This document shows positions 53,254 through 61,133 of a stretch of DNA of 64,000 bases, piece after piece. The position numbers and the translations under genes are program-made. Position 1 is the first letter of the stretch. Every line of letters begins with the position of its first letter. The stretch comes from Shuttleworthella satelles DSM 14600. Its GTDB lineage: Bacteria; Bacillota; Clostridia; Lachnospirales; Lachnospiraceae. Location: NCBI RefSeq assembly GCF_000160115.1, contig NZ_GG665866.1, forward strand, positions 62,001 through 126,000, in the 5' to 3' direction. The notes under the pieces are model-generated. The model saw nothing but the letters and a program-made list of their open reading frames with translations, did no database searches and had not been told where the DNA came from.

Positions 53254-53410
53254 AAGTCTCCTCGTTCTTGTCTCCTGATCTTCTGTAGACGTTCTTATCT
53301 TCTGAAGACGCTTTCATCTTCTGATCTTGGGAAGATTGACATCCTATGATTGACATCTTCCGATTAACATCTTTTGACTGACATCATCTGATTGGTTTCT
53401 GTGCCGGTCA
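53254..53410. repeat. Degenerate short repeats between lacZ and the permease gene
   Basis: Irregular copies of TTGACATC/TTCTGA-type words (for example GATTGACATC and GATTAACATC) fill about 53270-53395. No gene or clear terminator is visible. Confidence 0.4.
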
Positions 53411-54247
53411 TCACTTGACCGCCCCTGTAATTCCCTCAGCAAACTGTCTCTGCAGCACGAAGAATACAAGCAGCGTGGGAACCGTGCAGAAGAGAACCCC
53501 AATCATCAGAAGACCGTAGTCCACCGTGTACCCGCTGGCCAGACTGGCAATTAACATGGGCATGGTCTGCGCCCTGTTGTCTGTCATAACGACCTTGGGC
53601 CAGAGATAGGCGTTCCAGGCATTCATGAAGGTGATGACACCGGCTGCGGCATAGGTGGCCTTCATAACAGGCATATACATACGGAAGTAGATCTGCAGTT
53701 CTGAGAGCCCGTCCAGTCTGGCCGCCGCCATGATATCTCTTGGGAAGTTGCGGGAGTTCTGGCGAAAGAGCATGATCAGAAAGGGGGTGGACAAAGTGGG
53801 AAGAATAAAGCCCCAGACAGAGTTGAGCAGACCTGCGGAGGCAATCATCCGAAAGAGAGGAATCATTGTCGCCACCTGGGGAACCATCATAGCTAAAAGC
53901 AGAACTCCAAAGAGACGGTCCTTGCTGGGAGAATGATAGAGTTCAAATCCGTAACCTGCCAGAGAACAGATCAGAATCGCCAGGAGGGTCTGTACCACGG
54001 CGTAGAGAAAGGAATTTCCCAGACCGCCGAAGAGATCCGCTCTGGCAAGCAAATGATGGAAATTGATCAGGGCCTGATTTCCGAACCAGAGTTTGCCCTT
54101 CGCCACATCTAAGCTTGTATTGGTGGCCGCTGTGACCATCCAGAAGATGGGAAAGACTGAAAAAAGCGACCAGAGGATCAGGAAAATATATGTGGGAATC
54201 AGTCGCCGCTGCGTCGCGGAAGCATATCTCTTAGTCACGGGAATCAC
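53411..54247 (-). CDS. MalG/LacG-type sugar ABC permease
   Basis: A 278-residue CUT1 permease with six helices and the EAA loop RDIMAAARLDGLSELQIYFRM. It partners the permease encoded just upstream. The start is a GTG; 54247 or 54238 are possible, since the region overlaps the end of the upstream gene by 17 bases. Context (LacZ downstream) suggests beta-galactosides such as lactose or plant oligosaccharides. Confidence 0.88.
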   Translation of the reverse strand: MIPVTKRYASATQRRLIPTYIFLILWSLFSVFPIFWMVTAATNTSLDVAKGKLWFGNQALINFHHLLARADLFGGLGNSFLYAVVQTLLAILICSLAGYGFELYHSPSKDRLFGVLLLAMMVPQVATMIPLFRMIASAGLLNSVWGFILPTLSTPFLIMLFRQNSRNFPRDIMAAARLDGLSELQIYFRMYMPVMKATYAAAGVITFMNAWNAYLWPKVVMTDNRAQTMPMLIASLASGYTVDYGLLMIGVLFCTVPTLLVFFVLQRQFAEGITGAVK

Positions 54248-55121
54248 CTACTTTCATATTAATCAAAGACAGGATTGCCACCAGAACGAACACCAAAAAA
54301 GACATGGCAGATGCATAGCCAAAGTTAGAAACGCCCTGTCCAAAGGAATTGTTGTAGATATAGTGAGACATGGTGATCGTCGCGTTAGCCGGGCCGCCCA
54401 TGGTCAGATTCATGGACTCATCAAAGAGCTGCAGGGTACCATTGATGGACATAATGCTTGTCATAATAATTGTCGGTTTCAAAAGAGGTACCGTAATATG
54501 CCAGAATGTCTTCCAGTTCGAAGCCCCGTCAATCTTAGCCGCTTCGTAAACCGAGTAGTCGATGTTCTGAAGACCGGCCAGATAGAAGACCATATTATAA
54601 CCGGTCCATCTCCAGATCAAAGCCAAAATAATCACTGCCTTAGCCGTTTTGGGCGTTCCCAGCCAGTTGATATTGGCGCTGATCAGATGCAGATTCATCA
54701 GGACACTATTGACCAGACCCTGAGTCGCGAAAAGAGCGCGAAAGATCAGTGCATAAGATACCAGAGATGTTGCACAGGGAAGAAAGATCAAGGTTCGAAA
54801 GAGACCCCTGAACTTCAGATTCTTGTTGTTCAGCAGCTGGGCCAGCAGCATGGCCAGGATAAGCATAATGGGAACCTGGATAATCAGGTAGAGGAAGGTG
54901 TTTCCCATCGCTGTCATGAAGATCTTGTCCTGGAACATCCTGCTGTAATTGACGGTCAGCGGATTCGCCCAGGTCATGTTGGAACTGGAACCGGTTCGAA
55001 ATGACGTAATCAGGGCCTGCACCATGGGGTAAAAACTCATGATAAAAATCAGGATTGTCGCCGGTGTCAAAAACCACCATCCGGCTCTGCCCTGCTTTCT
55101 CTCAACACTTCTGCTTCTCAT
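54231..55121 (-). CDS. MalF/LacF-type sugar ABC permease
   Basis: A 296-residue CUT1 permease with six hydrophobic helices. The EAA motif is SVYEAAKIDGASNWKTFWHI near residue 190. AGAGAGGATGGATTTACT precedes the ATG. It follows the binding protein gene by about 190 bases and overlaps the next permease. The ATPase is expected to be a shared MsmX-type protein elsewhere. Confidence 0.9.
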   Translation of the reverse strand: MRSRSVERKQGRAGWWFLTPATILIFIMSFYPMVQALITSFRTGSSSNMTWANPLTVNYSRMFQDKIFMTAMGNTFLYLIIQVPIMLILAMLLAQLLNNKNLKFRGLFRTLIFLPCATSLVSYALIFRALFATQGLVNSVLMNLHLISANINWLGTPKTAKAVIILALIWRWTGYNMVFYLAGLQNIDYSVYEAAKIDGASNWKTFWHITVPLLKPTIIMTSIMSINGTLQLFDESMNLTMGGPANATITMSHYIYNNSFGQGVSNFGYASAMSFLVFVLVAILSLINMKVGDSRD

Positions 55122-55314
55122 AGTAAATCCATCCTCTCTGTATGAAGTACTCGGATGAGGCTTCCTTCTGCAAGTATCCGACTGTCATGAGCAAAAAGGG
55201 AGCCGTGAAAAAACTGAGATCAACCACCATATACGCGCCTTCGTTCCAATATGACTGCGAGATATGATCGATGTCCTTTGTTTTTTCACAGCCCTCTTCT
55301 ATCCTGCGTGAAAG

Positions 55315-56661
55315 TTACTTGGCGCCACCCTGCATCGTGAAGTTCACCTGATCTTCCGCGGTCTTTAAGGCCTCCTTAATATCTGTCCCCTGGCTGACCT
55401 GCTGAATTGCGGTGCCGATCTGTGTCCGCGCCTCATACTCATACCTGGATTGTTCAACAACCGGAACCTTAGCCCCCATCCCAACAATGGTGGAATAAAT
55501 CGGCTGGTTATTGAAATAAGCGACGCCGTCATTATAAGCGCTTGACTTGCCTGCGGAAATACAGGTAGTGATCACACCGCCATCCTTCAGAGCTCCATCA
55601 TAGGTCTCCTGTGAGCCCTCTCCTCCACCAAAGGTGTAAGCAAGGAAATCCTTGGCCAGATCCGGCTTCTTGCAGTTAGCTGTGATATAGAGAGATGAAC
55701 CGCCATTGGCCGCATAGCCATCCTTGCCGCCGGCCAGAGTCGGCATAGTAGTAATCTCCCACTTGCCGGAATTGTCCTTCACCTGTTCAATGGTGGGAAT
55801 AATCCAGTTGCCGTTAATCACACCGGCCACCATATCGCCCTTGATGGTCTGATCCGTATAATCTGTCCAGTTATTTGCCAGATACAGAACATGATGATCC
55901 TGCATCTTCTTGATGGTCTCCATAACCTTGATCAAAGTCTCATTGTTAACAAAGTTGGGCTTGCCGTCCTTAAACCTGGACTGTCCCTCTGCCTGCATCA
56001 TCATGTAGGGAAGATCATTGCCATCCGCATTCTGGGAGAAGAGATACTTGCCGGTCTTGTTGTAGACATCCTCTCCAATCTCAATGAAGCGATCCCAGGA
56101 AATTCCAGTCAGATCCTTGATGGTGTATCCGCACTGCTGGAGCAGATCAACACGGTAGGCGGAAATGACCGTTCCGTTGTCGACGGGAACTCCATAATGT
56201 TTGTCTTTGATGGTAGAGAAGCTCAGCTTCTCCTGACTGAAATCATTCCAGTTGATCTTGGCATCATTCACATCCTGCCAGGCATCCGGATAGGAATTGA
56301 CGAAATTCTCAATGGAGTGATCCTGGAAGAGCATAATATCCGGAAGCGCGTCATACTTCTTGGAAGAAGCCGCCAGAGTGACAGCCTGCTCATTATCACT
56401 GGACTGAGTCTGTTCAATCACATTCAGTTTAAAATCCTTGTCCTTCTTCTGATAAGCCTTCTCTGCGGCCTTGAGGGCAGGAATATTGAAGTTGGCATCC
56501 CAGGCATAAACAGACAGGGTGTGGGCATCCTCAGCTGATGTATTGGCTCCCTTGTCGCCGGAACCGCTGTCAGACGTCTTGCCTCCTCCAGATCCGCAAC
56601 CGGCAAATGCGGTCGCAGCCATGGTTCCCATCAATAAAAATGACAGTAACTTGCGTCTCAT
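55315..56661 (-). CDS. Sugar-binding lipoprotein of a CUT1 ABC importer
   Basis: A 448-residue family 1 solute-binding protein. Lipobox ATAFAGCGSGGG (Cys near 21), then a short Ser/Gly/Asp linker. The mature part contains TLSVYAWDANFNIPALKAAE and FVNNETLIKVMETIKKMQDH, typical of oligosaccharide-binding proteins. AAAGGGGTTTGT precedes the ATG. It is the receptor of the lacZ-linked importer. Confidence 0.9.
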   Translation of the reverse strand: MRRKLLSFLLMGTMAATAFAGCGSGGGKTSDSGSGDKGANTSAEDAHTLSVYAWDANFNIPALKAAEKAYQKKDKDFKLNVIEQTQSSDNEQAVTLAASSKKYDALPDIMLFQDHSIENFVNSYPDAWQDVNDAKINWNDFSQEKLSFSTIKDKHYGVPVDNGTVISAYRVDLLQQCGYTIKDLTGISWDRFIEIGEDVYNKTGKYLFSQNADGNDLPYMMMQAEGQSRFKDGKPNFVNNETLIKVMETIKKMQDHHVLYLANNWTDYTDQTIKGDMVAGVINGNWIIPTIEQVKDNSGKWEITTMPTLAGGKDGYAANGGSSLYITANCKKPDLAKDFLAYTFGGGEGSQETYDGALKDGGVITTCISAGKSSAYNDGVAYFNNQPIYSTIVGMGAKVPVVEQSRYEYEARTQIGTAIQQVSQGTDIKEALKTAEDQVNFTMQGGAK

Positions 56662-56792
56662 ACAAACCCCTTTCTCTGTGAAATTCGCACAAATCTCGCT
56701 GGTGAATTTCCAATCTTTTTAACATATTCGTATAGTATTTCATCGAAAGGGGAATTTGTTTTGATATCTGATTTGTTTTTTTGCAAATTCAA

Positions 56793-57728
56793 CTATTCGT
56801 AATCCCAACCCTTGAGCACCTTGACATTGAAGTCTGCGATCCGTCCCCGGTGACCAGAGATTTCCTGCTTCCAGCGCAGGGGCTGCATTCCCGTAATCCG
56901 CTTAAAATTACGATTAAATGTAGAAGGAGTCTGATATCCAACCTTTCCGGCAATCTCCTCCATAGACAAATTCTTTTCGTTGATAAGAGTGCAGGCGTTT
57001 TGGATACGGATCAGATTGAGATAATCCATAGGCGGCACCCCCATCACCTCTTCGAAGGTACGGCGAAAATGACTTTCGCTGAGCCCGCAGGCCCGGCTGA
57101 TCTGGGCCGCTTTCAGATTCTGGCTGTAGTGGCTGCCCATGTACTGCAGAGCCATCTCAACCGAACTGTTCATCCGTATCCCCTGCCCTACGCCTCCGCT
57201 TTTAATGTCAAGACGAAGCATCTCTATAATCAGAGCATAGAAGGCTGCATTGACCGCCTCCTCATAGTACGGCTTCTTTTGACGAAATTCATCCAGGATT
57301 TTCAAGACCAGGCGTCCCGCCTGGGGATGATTCTTCATGGTGCGAATCGTTCCACGGTGGTTCAGGGCCTGCGTATATTCCATCTTCTGCCTGGAATCCA
57401 TCTGCAGCTTCTCCCCCAAAAAGCCATCGATATCCACAAAAAGGTATTCCCAATAGCACTGATTGCCGGATGCGCTTTTCGTCGTGTGGGGGATATGGGC
57501 CGGAATCATTGTGTACATTCCGCCGCCGTAGGGAAGAACCCGATCCTCGATACGCACTTCCCCCTTGCCCTCATGGCAGAAACCAAGTTCAAAGTAATTG
57601 TGAAAATGCTGGGTATCCCCCGTATCCCAACCGTACTCTCTTCTCCAGCTATCACCGTAGAGCGGCAGAATATAAGAGCCCGTCGGCATATTGTAGTAGC
57701 GAAATTCAAGTGCTGTATGCTTCTTCAT
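56793..57728 (-). CDS. AraC-family regulator of the beta-galactoside operon
   Basis: A 311-residue regulator with an N-terminal cupin-type sensing domain (HNYFELGFCHEGKGEVRIED) and a C-terminal AraC double HTH (KAAQISRACGLSESHFRRTF, and NLSMEEIAGKVGYQTPSTFN with GMQPLRWKQE). It is the first gene on the strand and is followed by the importer and lacZ, so it likely activates them on a sugar signal (inference). The 131-base gap to the binding protein gene should hold the target site. RBS: GGCGGGGATGAAG region upstream of the ATG, not strong. Confidence 0.9.
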   Translation of the reverse strand: MKKHTALEFRYYNMPTGSYILPLYGDSWRREYGWDTGDTQHFHNYFELGFCHEGKGEVRIEDRVLPYGGGMYTMIPAHIPHTTKSASGNQCYWEYLFVDIDGFLGEKLQMDSRQKMEYTQALNHRGTIRTMKNHPQAGRLVLKILDEFRQKKPYYEEAVNAAFYALIIEMLRLDIKSGGVGQGIRMNSSVEMALQYMGSHYSQNLKAAQISRACGLSESHFRRTFEEVMGVPPMDYLNLIRIQNACTLINEKNLSMEEIAGKVGYQTPSTFNRNFKRITGMQPLRWKQEISGHRGRIADFNVKVLKGWDYE

Positions 57729-58113
57729 CCCCGCCTTCTCCTGTCTTTATCGCGGTAAATCCCGGTCTCATCATTTCAGATCACAGGATAATTATAACTC
57801 TCTTGCTCCTCCCGCCCGGCAAAGGCTTTGATAAAACTCATTCTCATTAAAAACCTTTTGATTACTTTATTTTCTTGAATATGTTTTTATCTTCCTTAAA
57901 GACGCTTATCAAAGCTTTTGGAACAGAAAAATCATAAAAACCCAGCCGCTGTTTCTGACAGTTATCCCGAGGAGAAAACCTGCAAATACAGCAGCTGGAT
58001 TTCAACAGCAATGAACCGCCTGCACTTGATCTTTATTGAGATCCGAATCTGTGTTTTCGATCTTTCACAGTCGAACGCTCACTCTCAGCCCAAAAAATCA
58101 TTGTGCCACATTC
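57729..58113. other. Intergenic region without recognised features
   Basis: About 385 bases between the divergent-looking ends of the AraC gene (starts 57728) and the hypothetical membrane protein (ends 58114). It is AT-rich around 57840-57910, probably holding the AraC promoter on the minus strand. I see no gene, terminator or repeat that I could defend. Confidence 0.5.
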
Positions 58114-59193
58114 CTAACTGTAATTCTCCAGAAGAAACATGGACTTGATAGCCACTACCTCCTCATACTCCTTCTGGCTCACCTTGACGTCAGCATTGAG
58201 CTTCTTTAAATCTTCCTTCATCTGCTCGTAGGCCTGTTCAACCGTCACAGCTCTTCCCTCGCGAAGAACACGAATCATCCGCTCCAATGTAATAGGATGC
58301 GCATAGGAGGCCGGCAGAGGGAATTTCCTGTCATAGCCGGACAGATAGTCCGCCATGGTCTGTTTTGCCGTCTCCCAGACTTCTTCCGCCCCTCTTCTGG
58401 TCATATTCCCCCAGGGCAAGATCTGGCTGGACATCACCAGGAAGACCGCAGAGAAACCGAAGAGCAGGAAGTACATGGCAAGCCCCATTCCCCTGACGAA
58501 GGCATAGATCCCGAAAAGAAGAGCTGCCAGCCCCAACAGGGCGATTACAATCGCAAGAGCACGATAAGACGGATTGATCCCCTCAACGATACGTTTTCTT
58601 CTGGCAGACAGGGTCAATCCCTCTGACAGCTCCGGCTTCTTCTCGAGATAATCTTTCGCTCTCTGCAACTGCCGCACTGCCTCTTCTGCCTGAGGGCTGA
58701 GTTCTGACAGATAGCGGGCACGCTCTTTTTCCTCCGCTTCTCTGATCTTCTTCTCCCCCTCAACCGTATAGATGGGAATATCGGGATGTTCCTGGCAAAA
58801 AATCGCCAGAAAGGAATCCACCTGATCCTCATACTTCATGCGGCTGACCCGCTCGCTCCCATCTCGAAGGACGACAACCAGATAAGCCATAGAGCCAAAA
58901 ATTCCCTTGCCGCTGAATCCCCCCTTGGACATGGCCACCCTCTTATAGACCCGGGCAATATCCTCATAGCAGATATAGCGGCTTCTGTCGCGGAAATAAG
59001 TGGCAAGATAGATGGCCCGATCCCCCAGACCACAGACCCCGATCCGGCGGCATTTCTTAAGGTCTGCCTTCAGGACATCCCTGGCCAATTCTTTCATTCC
59101 ATCCCTTCGGGGAGCAAAGAGCACATGCTTCGGGCCACCCTGAAGAGCTTCTTCTTTTTCCTCCGGTATTTTCGGATTACAACACTGTCCCAT
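58114..59193 (-). CDS. Uncharacterised membrane protein, 359 residues
   Basis: I do not recognise a family. The N-terminal MGQCCNPKIP is cysteine-rich. Residues about 30-130 form a mixed alpha/beta part with a repeated VVLRDGSERVSRMKYEDQVD-type segment, resembling PH-like or DUF-type domains seen in some Firmicutes. A long charged helix follows (REAEEKERARYLSELSPQ, about 145-205). Two membrane helices lie near 212-262 (LAIVIALLGLAALLFGIYAF, MYFLLFGFSAVFLVM). The C-terminal 90 residues are charged and helical. The ATG at 59193 has AGGAAGGAATATT upstream. It stands alone, downstream of cstA on the same strand but behind a terminator. Confidence 0.7.
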   Translation of the reverse strand: MGQCCNPKIPEEKEEALQGGPKHVLFAPRRDGMKELARDVLKADLKKCRRIGVCGLGDRAIYLATYFRDRSRYICYEDIARVYKRVAMSKGGFSGKGIFGSMAYLVVVLRDGSERVSRMKYEDQVDSFLAIFCQEHPDIPIYTVEGEKKIREAEEKERARYLSELSPQAEEAVRQLQRAKDYLEKKPELSEGLTLSARRKRIVEGINPSYRALAIVIALLGLAALLFGIYAFVRGMGLAMYFLLFGFSAVFLVMSSQILPWGNMTRRGAEEVWETAKQTMADYLSGYDRKFPLPASYAHPITLERMIRVLREGRAVTVEQAYEQMKEDLKKLNADVKVSQKEYEEVVAIKSMFLLENYS

Positions 59194-59283
59194 AATATTC
59201 CTTCCTGTAACAACAGAATATGCATTCCATAAGTATTCTATTACTTTGAGTCATCAAATGCACATACTGCGGCGATTTGATCG

Positions 59284-59321
59284 AAAAAAGAGACCCTCAA
59301 GCACCCTGCTCAAAGGTCTCT
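59284..59321 (-). terminator. Rho-independent terminator of cstA
   Basis: On the minus strand AGAGACC pairs with GGTCTCT around a 19-base loop, followed by TTTTTTCG. It lies about 100 bases past the cstA stop. Confidence 0.8.
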
Positions 59322-59367
59322 GTCAAACGATTGAAAATACGCTCCGCGAATATTCAATTGTCATGAG

Positions 59368-59400
59368 CAATGGAATACACGCTTCGCGAGCATTCCATTG
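59368..59400. repeat. Inverted repeat in the cstA 3' region
   Basis: CAATGGAAT (59368-59376) and ATTCCATTG (59392-59400) are complementary, and a related CGCGAATATTCAATTGTCAT sits just before at 59345-59364. It lies between the cstA stop and its terminator; function unknown. Confidence 0.5.
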
Positions 59401-59417
59401 TCATAAATCAACAAATC

Positions 59418-60893
59418 TTATGCCCTACTCTGCTCTTTTCTCGCTGCTCTTAAGAAGATAGCGAAGAAGATCACAGCAACAATAATACCTGCGGGATAAG
59501 CCACCATGGTATTCTGCTTCAGTGCCGGAATCAGTCCCAGGCACTCCGGAGCCATCACGAAGTAGGTGATGGAAACGGCGGACATGAAAGTCGCCGGCAA
59601 TGCGCAGATCCAGAAGTTCTTCTTCTCCTTGGCCAGATACATAGCTGCTGCCCAGAGGACAATCATAGCCAGAGTCTGGTTGGTCCAGCTGAAGTAACGC
59701 CAGATGACCGTATAGTTGATCACACCGAAGGTATTGCCGAAACCGAGGATAGCGCCCACACCCAGAAGAGGCACGCAGAGCATCAGGCGGTTCTTATATT
59801 TCTCCTGGCTGACACCGAACCAGTCGGAAAGGGTAAGCCTTGCGGAACGGAAAGCGGTATCGCCGGAGGTGATGGGGCAGGCCACAACACCAAGCATAGC
59901 CAGGACGACGCCGACAGGTCCCATGGTCTTGATGCAGACATCATAAATGGCTGCGGACTGACCATGAGCAAGAACAGCGGCAAGTCCTGTGTTAAGACCA
60001 CCGGTAACCTCGTAGAGAGAGCATCCTGCGGCGGCCCATATCAAAGCAATAATACCTTCGGCAACCATGGCTCCGTAGAATACGAAATGACCCTGACGCT
60101 CACTCTTTAAGCAGCGGGCCATCAGAGGAGACTGGGTGGCATGGAAACCGGAAATCGCGCCGCAGGCAACCGTGATGAACATAAAGGACCAGATCGGCGT
60201 TGCCTTGGGATGCATGTTATAGAAGTGAGACCAGATCTCAGGAATCTGATGTCCGCCGGTGAAAATACCGATGGCGACACCGATTGCCATGATAATCAGG
60301 CAGATACCGAAGACCGGGTAGATCTTGCCGATGATCTTATCAATGGAGATGAAGGTCGCGATAAAATAGTAGGCCAGAACAATCGCCAGCCAGAAGGTGG
60401 TCTGCGCCAGAATTCCGCTTGCCCCCTTCTCCTTGACCAGCTGCACAATCAGGCCTGCGGGGCCGACAGCAAATACGGTTCCTACCATGACCAGAAGAAC
60501 GACGGAGAATACTCTCATCACATTCTTCATGCCGCCGCCCAGATAGATTCCGGTCACCTCAGAAATAGAAGCGCCGCGGTTTCTCTCGGAGAGCATTCCG
60601 GAGAAATAGTCGTGGACACCGCCGGCCAGCATGGTACCGAAGGTGACCCAGAGGAAGACCACCGGACCCCAGAGGGCACCCTGCATGGCTCCGAAGATGG
60701 GCCCCAGACCCGCGATGTTGAGCAGCTGGATCAGGAAAAGTTTCCACTGCGGCATCACCACATAGTCGACGCCGTCATTGATCTCAACTGCCGGCGTCTC
60801 CCGGTCATCCGGTCCGAGGGTCTGATCTACCAGTTTACCATAGGTAAAGTAGGCGGCGATCAGAATCGCCAGACACAACAAAAAGCTAATCAT
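59418..60893 (-). CDS. cstA: CstA-family transporter (carbon starvation protein)
   Basis: A 491-residue polytopic transporter of the CstA/BtsT family, which takes up pyruvate or small peptides. Family marks: GDxxxxTP-like DDRETPAVEINDGVDYV near the N-terminus, GPIFGAMQGALWGPVVFLW near 66, and many helices. It is the shorter (about 480-residue) form common in Firmicutes rather than the 700-residue E. coli type. CCTCCC-type complement gives GGGAGGAACGAA before the ATG. A TATAAT promoter and two 10-bp direct repeats lie upstream (see 61036-61055). Confidence 0.9.
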   Translation of the reverse strand: MISFLLCLAILIAAYFTYGKLVDQTLGPDDRETPAVEINDGVDYVVMPQWKLFLIQLLNIAGLGPIFGAMQGALWGPVVFLWVTFGTMLAGGVHDYFSGMLSERNRGASISEVTGIYLGGGMKNVMRVFSVVLLVMVGTVFAVGPAGLIVQLVKEKGASGILAQTTFWLAIVLAYYFIATFISIDKIIGKIYPVFGICLIIMAIGVAIGIFTGGHQIPEIWSHFYNMHPKATPIWSFMFITVACGAISGFHATQSPLMARCLKSERQGHFVFYGAMVAEGIIALIWAAAGCSLYEVTGGLNTGLAAVLAHGQSAAIYDVCIKTMGPVGVVLAMLGVVACPITSGDTAFRSARLTLSDWFGVSQEKYKNRLMLCVPLLGVGAILGFGNTFGVINYTVIWRYFSWTNQTLAMIVLWAAAMYLAKEKKNFWICALPATFMSAVSITYFVMAPECLGLIPALKQNTMVAYPAGIIVAVIFFAIFLRAARKEQSRA

Positions 60894-61133
60894 TTCGTTC
60901 CTCCCTTCAGAAAAACAAACCTAACCTTAGGCATTTTGCCTATGTTTTTCTCAAAAACTATTATACTCTTTGTCGAAAAGGATGAAACATAAAATTTTAC
61001 TTTTTGGGGGGATTCTCGGGTAGTTTCGGACAAACTTCCGTTAATTTCGGTTAATTGTTTTTAATTTTGTACATTTTCCTCTTGTTCCCCCGCATGTATC
61101 TTTATTTTATTTTTTTAAAAAACAATATATGCC
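60894..61133 (-). promoter_or_regulatory. cstA promoter region with tandem 10-bp repeats
   Basis: On the minus strand TATAAT lies at about 60966-60961, with a weak -35. Further upstream the repeats TTCCGTTAAT (61036-61045) and TTCGGTTAAT (61046-61055), read on the + strand, are adjacent and resemble the tandem sites bound by LytTR-type response regulators that control CstA/BtsT genes. No such regulator gene is in the window. The match is short and tentative. Confidence 0.4.
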
